Positions 25,437 through 33,856 of a DNA stretch of 63,718 nucleotides are shown here, in pieces; position 1 is the first letter of the stretch; each line of letters begins with the position of its first letter. Origin of the DNA: Ruaniaceae bacterium KH17 (lineage in GTDB: Bacteria > Actinomycetota > Actinomycetes > Actinomycetales > Actinomycetaceae); NCBI GenBank assembly GCA_900199505.1, contig FZQV01000015.1, positions 1 through 63,718 on the forward strand, given 5' to 3'. The position numbers were made by a program, and so were the translations under genes. The notes under the pieces were generated by a model. The model had not been told where the DNA came from, made no database searches, and worked only from the letters and a program-made list of their open reading frames with translations.

Positions 25437-25466
25437 TTTACCGCCCGCCGCGAGGTGGGCTAGGGT
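25437..25466 (+). promoter_or_regulatory. Candidate whiB7 promoter with AT-rich element
   Basis: TTTACC (25437-25442), an 18-nt spacer and TAGGGT (25461-25466) form a plausible sigma-A promoter. The AT-rich stretch GATAAATAGC sits immediately upstream of the -35, as described for WhiB7-activated promoters, which suggests autoregulation. Placement by eye. Confidence 0.45.
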
Positions 25467-25495
25467 TACTGAAGATTCCTGGAAGGAGGTGTCAC

Positions 25496-25603
25496 GTGAT
25501 CATTTACATCCGCGCATACGACGCGTTCGCACGTGGCACAGCTCTGCCCACTTCGCGTCTGCGTGGCGCTCCGGGCACTGCCACCTCCGCTCCCCTTTCG
25601 TAA
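25496..25603 (+). CDS. Putative whiB7 leader peptide (uORF)
   Basis: A 35-codon ORF starts at GTG 25496, four bases after a near-perfect Shine-Dalgarno (AAGGAGGTG), and ends with TAA at 25601-25603. It encodes a basic peptide beginning MIIYIRAYDAFARGTALPTS. It ends 43 nt before the whiB7 start, with a hairpin between. Known whiB7/wblC genes are controlled by a translated upstream ORF whose stalling by ribosome-targeting antibiotics prevents premature termination. Position, strong ribosome-binding site and hairpin all fit; the peptide itself need not be conserved. Confidence 0.7.
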   Translation: MIIYIRAYDAFARGTALPTSRLRGAPGTATSAPLS

Positions 25604-25613
25604 AGTCCTCGGT

Positions 25614-25644
25614 CTCTTCGCCGGGGCACCGGCCAGGAGATTTT
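25614..25644 (+). terminator. Attenuator-like hairpin with U-tract ahead of whiB7
   Basis: CTCTTCGCCGG (25614-25624) pairs with CCGGCCAGGAG (25629-25639) over a GGCA loop with one mismatch and one G-U. TTTT follows at 25641-25644. The 3' arm contains the AGGAG ribosome-binding site of whiB7, so the stem could both terminate transcription and hide the site. An alternative antiterminator fold was not worked out. Confidence 0.6.
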
Positions 25645-25646
25645 CC

Positions 25647-25883
25647 GTGAATCACACATCGACACCATGTCAGACCACTAATGCTGACCTCTGGTTCGCC
25701 GAGCGCGCCTCCGATCTTGCGCTCGCGCAAGAGTTGTGCGGGGCATGCCCACTACGACGCGAGTGCCTCGAGGGCGCCATCGAACGGGCCGAGCCATGGG
25801 GCGTCTGGGGTGGCCGCATCCTGCTTGACGGCGCGATCGTCGCCGTCAAGCGGGGGCGCGGCCGTCCTCGGAAAGCTGCATGA
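25647..25883 (+). CDS. whiB7: WhiB7-family iron-sulfur transcriptional regulator
   Basis: Redox-sensitive [4Fe-4S] protein that binds the sigma factor and activates intrinsic antibiotic-resistance genes. From GTG 25647 it has 78 aa. The four cluster cysteines are C8, C31, C34 and C40 (CGACPLRREC); the turn motif GVWGG is at residues 52-56; and a C-terminal AT-hook GRGRPRK (70-76) distinguishes WhiB7 from other Wbl proteins. GTG 25647 was preferred over ATG 25533 because AGGAG lies 7 nt upstream and the extension overlaps the leader peptide. The neighbour uvrD2 supports orthology to mycobacterial whiB7. Its 3' end overlaps the convergent gene by 38 bp. Confidence 0.9.
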   Translation: MNHTSTPCQTTNADLWFAERASDLALAQELCGACPLRRECLEGAIERAEPWGVWGGRILLDGAIVAVKRGRGRPRKAA

Positions 25884-26607
25884 TCCCACCGCAGCCGCAC
25901 GGCACCGCCGCAGGCGGCGCCAGCGGCATGCACCGTTCTGCGCTCACGAACCAGCCCCTGCCCATATGGCCTCGCAGTAGCCCCGCGAGGGCATGCGCGG
26001 CCAGCCCCGCCGCCGTCTCCAATTCGATCAGGTTGGGACGGCGTGCGGGTGTGTGCGCCAATTGTGCGGCCAGTACCGGCCACGCCGAATCGAGTTCGGT
26101 GCGCGCGAGATGGATGCACGTGGTGCACGGCGTGGCGCCCGGAACCACTGCGGGCCCGATGATGGTCGCGGCGGCCTCCACAACGATGGGAAGGTGGGGG
26201 ACATCGCCCGCCATGAGCTCACTCACGCGGGTGGGTGGGGTCACCCAGGTGTCAGTCAGGAGCGCGACCCGGCTTCCCGCCACGGCCGCCGATGCGCCCA
26301 CTGTGGGGATCCCCATTCGTTCAAGCACCTCGCGGACACGCTCGGTGAGCGGGTGTGCGTCGAGTGCCACCACCGTGCCGCGCACTCCTACGGCGGGCGG
26401 GTCCTCCCGAATATCCTTGGTGAGCTTCGCCCAGCGCGCGGGACTGATGCCACGCTGCGCACGAGCGCGCTCCACCTGAGCGGGGCTCAGCCGCGGCAGC
26501 GCGAGCAGTAGCTTCTGCTCGGGCTCGCTCAATCCCGTGAGGACGTGACGTGTGCCGAGATCGGTGCCCACCTGTACCTCGCCGGGGCCTCTGAAGAGAA
26601 CGTGCAT
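25846..26607 (-). CDS. Cyclodehydratase/ThiF-like protein (TOMM-biosynthesis domain family), function unknown
   Basis: A 253-aa cytoplasmic protein. Residues 1-60 (FRGPGEVQVGTDLGTRHVLTG) resemble the N-terminal domain of actinobacterial cyclodehydratase-like proteins. Residues 75-185 show GIPTVGASAAVAGSRVALL and then VVPGATPCTTCIHLARTELD followed by SAWPVLAAQL, the block typical of the docking/ThiF-like partners in azoline-forming peptide clusters. The GxGxxG ATP loop of true ThiF proteins is not evident. No precursor peptide, YcaO or dehydrogenase gene is nearby, so a bacteriocin role is not supported. A homologue-like gene occurs beside whiB7 in other actinobacteria, so it may be a housekeeping gene. 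Its end overlaps whiB7. Confidence 0.65.
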   Translation of the reverse strand: MHVLFRGPGEVQVGTDLGTRHVLTGLSEPEQKLLLALPRLSPAQVERARAQRGISPARWAKLTKDIREDPPAVGVRGTVVALDAHPLTERVREVLERMGIPTVGASAAVAGSRVALLTDTWVTPPTRVSELMAGDVPHLPIVVEAAATIIGPAVVPGATPCTTCIHLARTELDSAWPVLAAQLAHTPARRPNLIELETAAGLAAHALAGLLRGHMGRGWFVSAERCMPLAPPAAVPCGCGGIMQLSEDGRAPA

Positions 26608-26693
26608 ATGTTTAGCGTCACAGATGGCGCCATGATTGCGCCAGCAGGACTTTTGCCGGCTGTGGATAACTTTCTGGGTGTCAGAATGGGTCC

Positions 26694-27503
26694 GTGCTTT
26701 CGATCCCTCAGAATCTTGACGCCCAGGCCGACGCCGCCATTCACAAGGCGGGAATGCTTGAGACTCCCGGCCGATTCGCCATCACCGGAATGCTCGCCGG
26801 TGTCTATATGGGGATCGGTGTGGTGTTGATGCTCAGCACGGCGGGGCCTCTTCTCGAGGCCGACGGCGGCCTTGGCAAGTTGGTCTCGGGCCTCGTGTTC
26901 GGTGTCGCCTTGACTCTGACGGTCTTCGCCGGGGCGGACCTCGCCACGTCGGGGATGATGACGCTCCCGATCGGGAGCGCGATGGGCGCTATCGCACACG
27001 CACGCGGAGCCCTCACTCTCCTCGTCACGGTGCTGCTCAATCTCCTGGGGGCGATTGTGTGGTCGGCGCTGATCGCCGTCTCGGGTGTGTTGCATGCGAA
27101 TCCCGCTGCGGAGCACATGATGCTTTCCATGCTCGAGAGTAAGGCACACGAATCGCCCATAGAACTGCTGGCTCGCGGAGTACTCTGCAACATGCTGGTG
27201 TGCCTCGCGATCTGGATGTCATCCCGGGTGACGAACGAGGTCGCCAAGATCATCCTCATCTTCGCCGCGATCTTCGCCTTCATCTCCTCCGGCTTCGAGC
27301 ACGTGATCGCGAACATGACCACCTACAGCATCGGCCTCTTCACGGGCGCCGAGCACGCGACAATCGCGCTCTTCGCCAACAACGTGCTCTGGGTGGGCCT
27401 CGGCAACCTGATTGGTGGCGCCATCATCGGCTACGCCTACTGGATCGTGGGTGGCTCGCCGAAGCTCGCGAAGAAGACTGCGGACGAGCTAGCCGCGAAC
27501 TGA
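26694..27503 (+). CDS. Formate/nitrite transporter (FNT) family channel
   Basis: Pentameric anion channel family, 269 aa with six transmembrane segments. The FNT features TAGPLLEADGG, GADLATSGMMTLPIGS after the second helix and SSGFEHVIANMTTYSIG near the fifth helix are visible. With nitrate respiration encoded nearby and no nitrite reductase in the window, nitrite export or uptake (NirC-like) is the likely role, but formate or another small anion is possible. The GTG start lies six bases after CAGAAT. The next gene is convergent, overlapping by 15 nt. Confidence 0.85.
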   Translation: MLSIPQNLDAQADAAIHKAGMLETPGRFAITGMLAGVYMGIGVVLMLSTAGPLLEADGGLGKLVSGLVFGVALTLTVFAGADLATSGMMTLPIGSAMGAIAHARGALTLLVTVLLNLLGAIVWSALIAVSGVLHANPAAEHMMLSMLESKAHESPIELLARGVLCNMLVCLAIWMSSRVTNEVAKIILIFAAIFAFISSGFEHVIANMTTYSIGLFTGAEHATIALFANNVLWVGLGNLIGGAIIGYAYWIVGGSPKLAKKTADELAAN

Positions 27504-28772
27504 GCGCCGACGCAGGATCACCACGGGTATCAGCGCGCTCAGCACGAGCAACGCGGAGGCCCAGTAGACGGCGGACGACGGGGTCACGCCGGAGCGCCCG
27601 TCGATAATGGCGGGTTCACCCAGGGTCTGGATCAGGAACGATCCGATGGCCGAGCCGAGCGCCATCGGAATGAGCACCATAAAGATCATCCGGACACCCT
27701 GATAGGCGCCGCGTGAATCGTCCGGCAACAGGTTCCGATGCCACGAGACGAGCACGATGTTCATCAGCAGGCCCACACTCTTCAGCGCGCCGAACACCGC
27801 GAGCCAGATCAGCGAGTGTGAGAGACCGAAGCCCACGAACCCAAGTGCCGAGACGATGTAGCCCACCATGGCGACGGCGAAGCCGTGGCCCTTGTCGGTG
27901 AGCCGCCCGATCGGCAGCGCGAGCAGGATCAGCACCGGCGCGACAGCGGCCGTCACAAGGCCCGCGTGCGCCTTCGAAATCCCGAGCGTGTTGTTGAGGT
28001 AGATGACCTCATACGGCCAGCTGATTTGGAAGCCGATCGCGAAGACGCACAGCCCGGTAAACACGAGGAACAGATCCGCGTGCGCCTTGATCGACGACGG
28101 CGTGAACAGTGCTCGGATCTCCGCCCACACGGCGAAGGACGGTCCAGGGACGAGGTCGGGGGCGTCGTCGAGCAGGAAGCCGCCAATCAGACCCATCGCG
28201 AGCACCACGCCACCGAGTGCGAGGAAGAACGGGGTGTAGCCGTAGGCGTCGATCACGAATCCGGAGACGCCCATCCCGATCATCGTGGCGAGCACCGGTA
28301 GCGCCTGCAGCACGCCCTCGACCACGCCGCGGTTGCCCTGCTTGGTGACGTCCGTGACCCAGGCATTGAAGGCGGCATCGTATGCGGATGAGCCGAACAG
28401 CGTCATCACCGAATCCAGAACGATCACGAGGAAGACGGCGATTCCGATCGATTGCGGGAGGGCCGAGGCCGGGTAGATGGCTGTGGAGAGCGCCCAGAGC
28501 ACGTAGCCGATCACGATGAAGGGCTTGCGGCGGCCGATCCGGTCACTCCAGGCGCCCACGCCTAGCGTTGCGATCGTGGCCACGAGGGCCGAGATCGCCG
28601 TCATTGCCGCGATCGGGCGCGAATCGGGGGTGATCGTGTCGTAAACGAACGTGGCGAACCAGGTGTTCTCCACGTTCCAGGCGATCTGCCCGGCGAGACC
28701 GAGGAGTAGGATGATCGTCCAGGTGCGGCCGGTGACCTTCGGCGCCGCGCTCGCGTCGGAGAACGTGCTCAT
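27489..28772 (-). CDS. MFS transporter, probable sugar/glycoside porter
   Basis: A 427-aa major facilitator protein with about twelve transmembrane segments. The loop after the second helix reads [18 protein letters not shown], as in the SLC45-like and glycoside-pentoside-hexuronide-like porters. The start ATG at 28772 overlaps the stop of the glycosidase gene by 4 nt; the frame continues upstream inside that gene but is not coding. Coupling to a family 2 glycosidase suggests uptake of a beta-glycoside or glucuronide for hydrolysis in the cytoplasm. The substrate is not identifiable. Confidence 0.82.
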   Translation of the reverse strand: MSTFSDASAAPKVTGRTWTIILLLGLAGQIAWNVENTWFATFVYDTITPDSRPIAAMTAISALVATIATLGVGAWSDRIGRRKPFIVIGYVLWALSTAIYPASALPQSIGIAVFLVIVLDSVMTLFGSSAYDAAFNAWVTDVTKQGNRGVVEGVLQALPVLATMIGMGVSGFVIDAYGYTPFFLALGGVVLAMGLIGGFLLDDAPDLVPGPSFAVWAEIRALFTPSSIKAHADLFLVFTGLCVFAIGFQISWPYEVIYLNNTLGISKAHAGLVTAAVAPVLILLALPIGRLTDKGHGFAVAMVGYIVSALGFVGFGLSHSLIWLAVFGALKSVGLLMNIVLVSWHRNLLPDDSRGAYQGVRMIFMVLIPMALGSAIGSFLIQTLGEPAIIDGRSGVTPSSAVYWASALLVLSALIPVVILRRRSVRG

Positions 28773-30565
28773 CGGCCACCCACCAGGGCGGCAAAGACAG
28801 CGTGGAGCTCCGCGTTGAGCGTGCGGAGGAGTTCGACGTCGGGCTTCATCACCTGCCGATCGTACGTGAGCAGGCCATTGTTCTCGGTCTCCACATCGCT
28901 CACTTGCGTGTAGACGCAGCCGCGCAGGCCGTGCGCCACGAGCGGAATGAGCTGCTCGCGCCAGAGCTCCGTGAGGCCCGCATCGAGCTTCGCCGGATCG
29001 GTGTGGAACGTGTAGCCAAACTTCCCGGTGGCCTCCCACTGGTGCCCCTCGACCGGCAGATTGTGCCCGCCGAACTCCGAGAGGAGGAACGGCCGAGGAT
29101 CGTTCTCCGGCGGCCGCTTGAGGCGCAGCACGTACCGGTGTCGGCTTCGGAAGTCCCCACCACCCTGATCGAACCAGCCGGACGCGGCATCGATCAGGCG
29201 CGTGGGATCGAGCGCGCGCAGCGCCGCCTCTAGCCGGTTCGTGTCGTACTGGCCCCACGCCTCATTGAACAGCGTCCACAGAATGACCGAGGGGTGCGGT
29301 TCCAGTAGCCGGACCATCGCCGCCATGTCCACCTCGAAGCGCACCCGATTCGTTCCCGATTCGCGCCCCGCCGCGGCGAGTTGCCGCCCGCGCGTGTCCC
29401 GCAGATGCCGATCGAACACGTGGATCAGGCGTGACTGGTTGATCGTCACGCGCGGCTTCCCACCGTTCACCACGTCCTGGAGCACCAACATTCCGAGCCG
29501 ATCGGCGTGGTCGTAGAAGCGCCGCGACTCCACCTTGATGTGCTTCCGCACGCCGTTGAAGCCGAGCTCGCGCATCGCAAGCAGATCGAAGATCAGGGCT
29601 TCATCGGCCGGGGGAGTGAGTCCGCTCTCGGGCCAGTATCCCTGGTCGAGCGGCGTGTTGATCAGGATCGGCTCGCCGTTGAGGAGCACCGCCGGCCGTT
29701 CGTCACCTCCGCCGAGTTCCACGGTGCGCACCCCTGCCCAGCTGGTCGCCTCGTCGTCGCCCGCGCGGACCCGTAGCCGGTATCGGTAGGGATCGCCCGG
29801 GCTCCATAGCCGTGGTGATTCCAGCCCGACGGCGATCGGTTGGCCAGCCGGGCCCGTCACCGTGGTGCTGCCTCCCTCGGGCAGGATGACCTCGACGCTG
29901 ACCTCGCCTGGCGCATCGGTCTCGACCGTGACATCGAAGCCCGAGCGGTCCGGATGCGTGCGCGTCATCACGCGCGTGATCGCGCGCTCGGGGAGCGGTT
30001 CGGCCCACACCGAACCCCAGATTCCCGAGGTTGCGGTGTACCAGATGCCGCTCGGTTCATCGGATTGCTTCCCGTACATCTGGCCGCCGCGTGGACCGGG
30101 ATCGCGGACTCCCACCACGATCTCCACCTCGCCCTCGAGCTCGGGGAGCAGCACGGTGAAGGGGGAGTATCCGCCGGTGTGGGAGCCCACGAAGCGGCCA
30201 TTCGCCCAGACCGCAGCTTCGTCGTCGACCGCCTCGAAGTTCAACGCCACGCGCCGCCCCGTCCAGGTTTCCGGGATCGTGAAGCGCCGGCGGTAGTAGA
30301 GAGTCTCGTCCGCACCGAGCGATCGAGTGACGCCCGATGCCACGGTCTCGATCGCGAAGGGGACGGTGATCGTGCCGTCATAGCGGCGTGGCCGGGCGCG
30401 GAAGCGTAGCGACGCAACCGCGGGAGTGATTGCATACTCCCATGGCCCGTTGAGGCTCAGCCAGTCCCGGCGTGCGAGCATGGGGCGTGGGTATTCGGGA
30501 AGCGGATTCGCGGCTCCGATCGCCTGATCGGCCCACGGCGTTCGCAACGAGGTCGCTACCGGCAT
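28769..30565 (-). CDS. Glycoside hydrolase family 2 protein (beta-galactosidase/beta-glucuronidase-like)
   Basis: Retaining glycosidase of 598 aa with no signal peptide. The N-terminal sugar-binding (jelly-roll) domain includes [22 protein letters not shown], followed by an immunoglobulin-like domain and a TIM barrel. The acid/base is the Glu of WTLFNEAW (E435) and the nucleophile the Glu of LLSEFGGHN (E497). GH2 members act on beta-galactosides, glucuronides or mannosides, and the barrel loops cannot be assigned by eye. An AAAGGAGAACC ribosome-binding site precedes ATG 30565. A long palindrome lies 29 nt upstream, suggesting local repression. Confidence 0.88.
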   Translation of the reverse strand: MPVATSLRTPWADQAIGAANPLPEYPRPMLARRDWLSLNGPWEYAITPAVASLRFRARPRRYDGTITVPFAIETVASGVTRSLGADETLYYRRRFTIPETWTGRRVALNFEAVDDEAAVWANGRFVGSHTGGYSPFTVLLPELEGEVEIVVGVRDPGPRGGQMYGKQSDEPSGIWYTATSGIWGSVWAEPLPERAITRVMTRTHPDRSGFDVTVETDAPGEVSVEVILPEGGSTTVTGPAGQPIAVGLESPRLWSPGDPYRYRLRVRAGDDEATSWAGVRTVELGGGDERPAVLLNGEPILINTPLDQGYWPESGLTPPADEALIFDLLAMRELGFNGVRKHIKVESRRFYDHADRLGMLVLQDVVNGGKPRVTINQSRLIHVFDRHLRDTRGRQLAAAGRESGTNRVRFEVDMAAMVRLLEPHPSVILWTLFNEAWGQYDTNRLEAALRALDPTRLIDAASGWFDQGGGDFRSRHRYVLRLKRPPENDPRPFLLSEFGGHNLPVEGHQWEATGKFGYTFHTDPAKLDAGLTELWREQLIPLVAHGLRGCVYTQVSDVETENNGLLTYDRQVMKPDVELLRTLNAELHAVFAALVGGR

Positions 30566-30593
30566 GGTTCTCCTTTGCGCAACAGCAAGAAAC

Positions 30594-30648
30594 GTCAGTC
30601 AGATGCCAATTCAAGCCCAACCTGGCCCAGAATTTCCATCTAGCTGAC
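30594..30648. promoter_or_regulatory. Long imperfect palindrome upstream of the GH2-MFS operon (candidate operator)
   Basis: Arms 30594-30612 and 30630-30648 match at 15 of 19 positions as inverted repeats: outer GTCAG/CTGAC, middle AGATG/CATCT and inner AATTC/GAATT. The centre is about 55 nt ahead of the glycosidase start. No regulator gene of the LacI or GntR type lies next to the operon. Confidence 0.4.
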
Positions 30649-30697
30649 GTCATTTGCCGGGTTGGGCGCGGGGCCCCCAGGTTCTGGGTTAGATCCC

Positions 30698-30772
30698 GCT
30701 GAAATCCGTACACCAGTCGGATATTCCAGGCCGCTGGGGCCGCTTCTGGCCGACTGGTGTACGGATCTCAGC
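30698..30772. repeat. Palindromic repeat of about 75 bp (copy B; copy A at 2603-2678)
   Basis: The 23-nt arms at 30698-30720 and 30750-30772 pair with one mismatch (GCTGA-ATCCGTACACCAGTCGG). The copy lies 8 nt past the stop of the DUF2342 gene and could act as its RNA 3' end, but no U-run follows on that strand. Relative to copy A the element is inverted. Confidence 0.7.
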
Positions 30773-30780
30773 AGATTTCT

Positions 30781-32151
30781 TCAGTCGTCCTTGGGGGCAT
30801 CGTCATCGAAGCCGCCCTCGAGGAGAGCGGCGAGGGCGTCATCGAACTCGGAGTCGCTCCGGCCCAGGTTCGCTGGATCATCAAGTGCTGCCGAGTTGGG
30901 GAGCAAATCGGGGTGACTCCAGAGCTGATCACGGCCATTGATGCCGCGCTCGGCGGTGACGGCGGTCCACATCGCGGCGGCGTCGCGCAGGCGGCGTGGC
31001 CGCAGCTCAAGCCCCACGAGGGTCTTGAAGGCGTCCTCCGCCGGGCCACCAGCGGCCCGACGGCGTCGCATCATCTCGGTGAGGGCCGGAAGCTCGGGAA
31101 TCTGGCCGAGGGCCGCATCGGTGACCACGCATTCGACCCAGCCTTCAATCACGGCGAGCACAGTCTCGAGGTTCTCCAGGCTCTCTCGCTGAGACTGTGT
31201 CACCTCGAGTGCGAAGATCCCGCTGCCGAGTGCCTGGCGGAGCTGCTCCGGATCCGTGGGATCGATAGACCGGAAGGCTTCCTCCATTGCGGGAAGGTCG
31301 ATCGCGATTTCGGACGCATAGTTGCGCACGATCCCGAGTACGTGGCCGCGAAGCCACGGGGCGGCGCCGTAGAGCCGGGTGTGTGCTGCCTCGCGGAGTG
31401 CCAGGAACTGGAGCACCTGATCGGCGGGCACCTCGAGGCCGTCGCTGAACTCATCCACATTTCTCGGCACCATTGCTGCGGAGCCGGCGGCGCCGAGTGG
31501 GACCCCGATGTCGCTGAATCCGAAGGTTTCCGAGGCGAGATGTGCCACCGCGCCACCAAGCTGCATGCCGAACGCGGCACTTCCGAGCTTGCGGAGCAAA
31601 TCCGGTGCGTTGAGCCCGCCTGAATCGCCGAACATGCTCAGGCCGAGGGTCTCATCGCCGAACGGCGGGGCCTCGCCGGAGAGGAGTCCGGAGATCGCGT
31701 CTACGATGTGCTCGGCCACGGGCGAGGCGAGGTCCTGGAACACAGGCAGGGTCTCTTCCACCCAGGCGGAGCGGGAGAGTGCGCGGCGAGTGGGTGCCGC
31801 GGCGACGAGTTCGGTGACCGGATCGAGCCAGAGATCGGCGATCTGGAGCGCCTGCCGGATTCGCGCGTCCTCTGCGGCCGTCACAATCGGATCGCCGCCG
31901 GTGTGTACCTGTTGCCGTGCCACGTCGTGCGCCAACTGCCAGTTCACGGGGCCGGTATCGGGGCTCGAGAAGAGCGTGCGCATCTGCGCGAGCATCGCCT
32001 GTAGTTGCATCGGATCGGTGGGCACGCCCGCGGCCTCGCCCATGGTCTCGGGATCGAGCCCGGCCGCGCGCATCGCCTCGATCGCTTGACTCGCGCCCTC
32101 CTCGCCGAGGATTGAGCGCAGGACTTCCTCCCACGACTGTCCGTTATCCAT
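30781..32151 (-). CDS. DUF2342 zincin-like (putative zinc-dependent metalloprotease) protein
   Basis: A 456-aa soluble protein of the actinobacterial DUF2342 family, annotated as zincin-like. The family core is recognisable: VPRNVDEFSDGLEVPADQVLQF, then LREAAHTRLYGAAPWLRGHVL and later VLAVIEGWVECVV. The metalloprotease HExxH motif is replaced by REAAH, so proteolytic activity is uncertain. The first 130 residues are Ala/Gln/Met-rich. It is divergent from the PDZ-S16 gene, the same arrangement as Rv3195 and Rv3194c in M. tuberculosis. Confidence 0.82.
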   Translation of the reverse strand: MDNGQSWEEVLRSILGEEGASQAIEAMRAAGLDPETMGEAAGVPTDPMQLQAMLAQMRTLFSSPDTGPVNWQLAHDVARQQVHTGGDPIVTAAEDARIRQALQIADLWLDPVTELVAAAPTRRALSRSAWVEETLPVFQDLASPVAEHIVDAISGLLSGEAPPFGDETLGLSMFGDSGGLNAPDLLRKLGSAAFGMQLGGAVAHLASETFGFSDIGVPLGAAGSAAMVPRNVDEFSDGLEVPADQVLQFLALREAAHTRLYGAAPWLRGHVLGIVRNYASEIAIDLPAMEEAFRSIDPTDPEQLRQALGSGIFALEVTQSQRESLENLETVLAVIEGWVECVVTDAALGQIPELPALTEMMRRRRAAGGPAEDAFKTLVGLELRPRRLRDAAAMWTAVTAERGINGRDQLWSHPDLLPNSAALDDPANLGRSDSEFDDALAALLEGGFDDDAPKDD

Positions 32152-32245
32152 GGCGTCCCTCTCGTCTTCCTTGCTCTCAAGATAGCGGCCCGCGCCCCAG
32201 AGATCGCGCGTATTCGCTGAAAGCGCACGCAGGAACGGAACTCAG

Positions 32246-33382
32246 GTGCCTCTCAGGCATCACGTGCACAATAGGGGGGTGCCACACCGTTCCACCCTCG
32301 TGCCCGCCGTTGCCGGCCTGCTTATGGTGGCGCTGGCCTCCGGGCTGATGCTGCTTCCGATGCCCTACGCCGTCACGCGCCCGGGTCCTACCGTGAACAC
32401 TACGGGGCTCCAGGGCGACACCCCGATCATCACGATTGACGGCGCCGAGAGTTTTCCGGTGGAGGAGGGCGAGCTTCGCCTCACCACGGTTTCGACCCTC
32501 GGCGGCCCCTCTAGCCCGGCAAGCGGCTATGACGTGTTGCGTGGCTGGTGGCGTGACGACACCGTGGTGCAGCCGCGTGAACGGGTTTTCGGCGACGAGA
32601 CCGCGGAGGAGCTCTCCGAGTACCAGCAAATCCAGATGCAGAACTCGCAGCAGAACGCGGTGGCTGCATCGCTTCAGGAGCTGGGCTATGACGTGCCGAT
32701 GACGCTGAACGTCGTCGAGATGATCCCCGGCATGAAGGCATCGGACGTGCTCAAGGTGGGGGACATCGTCGTCGGCATTGCCCGTGACGACGAGCACATC
32801 GATGTGGCGGACTTCCGAGATCTCACGGACTTCCTGGGTGAGACGGAACCCGGCAGCACCGTGACTGTGGATGTTCTGCGCGACGGCGAGCGAGTCACCG
32901 AGAGTTTCGAGACGTCCGCGCGGCCTGCGGGCGATCGACGGACCGGTTCGCTACTCGGCGTGTATGTGAGCGCGGAGGTCGATAACCCGGTGGATATCCA
33001 GTTCGATCTGAACCGGATCGGCGGGCCGTCGGCGGGCCTGATGTTTGCGCTTGGGGTGATCGATCTGATGACTCCGGGCGAGCTGACGGGCGGCGAGTTC
33101 ATCGCCGGCACCGGCACGATCAGCATCGATAGCTACGTGGGCCCGATCGGCGGAATCCAACAGAAGATGCACGGGGCGGCGCGGGATGGCGCCACATGGT
33201 TCCTCGCGCCGATCGACAACTGCGATGAGGTTATCGGCAACGTGCCGGAGGGTCTCAGCGTGGTCGCGGTGGACCAACTATCTGATGCACGCGCTGCCGT
33301 CGAAGCAATCGCCTCCGGCGATACGGATGGCCTGCCGGGCTGTGCGGCCGCTACTGGAGAGTTAGTCGGAGCGCTTCAATAA
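32246..33382 (+). CDS. PDZ domain / S16 (Lon-type) serine protease, YlbL-like
   Basis: Membrane-anchored protease of 378 aa. One transmembrane helix (AVAGLLMVALASGLMLLP) is followed by an extracytoplasmic PDZ domain (about residues 155-220) and a Lon-type proteolytic domain. The catalytic serine lies in RIGGPSAGLMFALGV and the partner lysine probably in GGIQQKMHGAARDGA. It is related to B. subtilis YlbL and mycobacterial Rv3194c, which have poorly known substrates. The frame opens at GTG 32246. GTG 32279 is an attractive alternative because CACAAT lies exactly six bases upstream, predicting a leaderless start and removing 11 residues. Confidence 0.88.
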   Translation: MPLRHHVHNRGVPHRSTLVPAVAGLLMVALASGLMLLPMPYAVTRPGPTVNTTGLQGDTPIITIDGAESFPVEEGELRLTTVSTLGGPSSPASGYDVLRGWWRDDTVVQPRERVFGDETAEELSEYQQIQMQNSQQNAVAASLQELGYDVPMTLNVVEMIPGMKASDVLKVGDIVVGIARDDEHIDVADFRDLTDFLGETEPGSTVTVDVLRDGERVTESFETSARPAGDRRTGSLLGVYVSAEVDNPVDIQFDLNRIGGPSAGLMFALGVIDLMTPGELTGGEFIAGTGTISIDSYVGPIGGIQQKMHGAARDGATWFLAPIDNCDEVIGNVPEGLSVVAVDQLSDARAAVEAIASGDTDGLPGCAAATGELVGALQ

Positions 33383-33797
33383 GGTCCGGCACCGCATCCG
33401 CGGACTCGACGAGTTCGTCGAAGCCTTTCAGCCGCACGGCGCACCAACTGCCGCCATCACGCAGCACCCCAACTGCCAGGCGCACATCGCGCCGACGAGG
33501 ATCGGTGAGGGCCTCCTCGGGACCGATCACGGCGCCGTCGTCCCCTTCAACAATCACGCGCTCGACGGCGATCGCGCACCCATCCACAGCCTCGGGCCAC
33601 GCGATCTGGGCCAGCAGATCCTCCAGTGAATCGGCCTGTGGGAGTTCGTCCTGTTCCACGGCGGTGATCTCCGAGCCGTCATTCATCGCATCGCCGAGGG
33701 CGGAAGTGCGGACGAGGGCGAATAGCCTCAATGGCCCGTCCCAGCCGAAGCGATCGGTGTAGGCCTCAATTTCGCGGACAGCGTTTTCAATGCTCAC
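33351..33797 (-). CDS. PPA1309-family conserved actinobacterial protein
   Basis: A 148-aa acidic cytoplasmic protein matching the PPA1309 family, characterised by WPEAVDGCAIAVERVIVE, RRRDVRLAVGVLRDGGSWCAVRLK and an N-terminal ENAVREIEAYTDRFGWDGP. The function is unknown. It overlaps the 3' end of the PDZ-S16 gene by 32 nt on the opposite strand and is divergent from the UPF0182 gene, a conserved actinobacterial layout. Confidence 0.85.
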   Translation of the reverse strand: MSIENAVREIEAYTDRFGWDGPLRLFALVRTSALGDAMNDGSEITAVEQDELPQADSLEDLLAQIAWPEAVDGCAIAVERVIVEGDDGAVIGPEEALTDPRRRDVRLAVGVLRDGGSWCAVRLKGFDELVESADAVPDLIEALRLTLQ

Positions 33798-33856
33798 GAG
33801 TTTTAGGCTCTCACGGAAATATGCGAACCTAGATACATTCCTATGAAAGGCTCGCC

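Noticed and set aside
25533-25646. N-terminal extension of WhiB7 from ATG 25533
   Set aside because: It overlaps the leader peptide in another frame and has no ribosome-binding site; WhiB7 proteins begin close to the first cluster cysteine.
25846-26607. A ribosomally synthesised peptide (TOMM) cluster
   Set aside because: Only a partial docking/cyclodehydratase-like protein is present; YcaO, precursor and transporter genes are missing from the neighbourhood.
28773-29258. N-terminal 162-residue extension of the MFS protein
   Set aside because: It lies inside the glycosidase gene and is Arg/Ala-rich; the ATG at 28772 starts a hydrophobic, family-like sequence.
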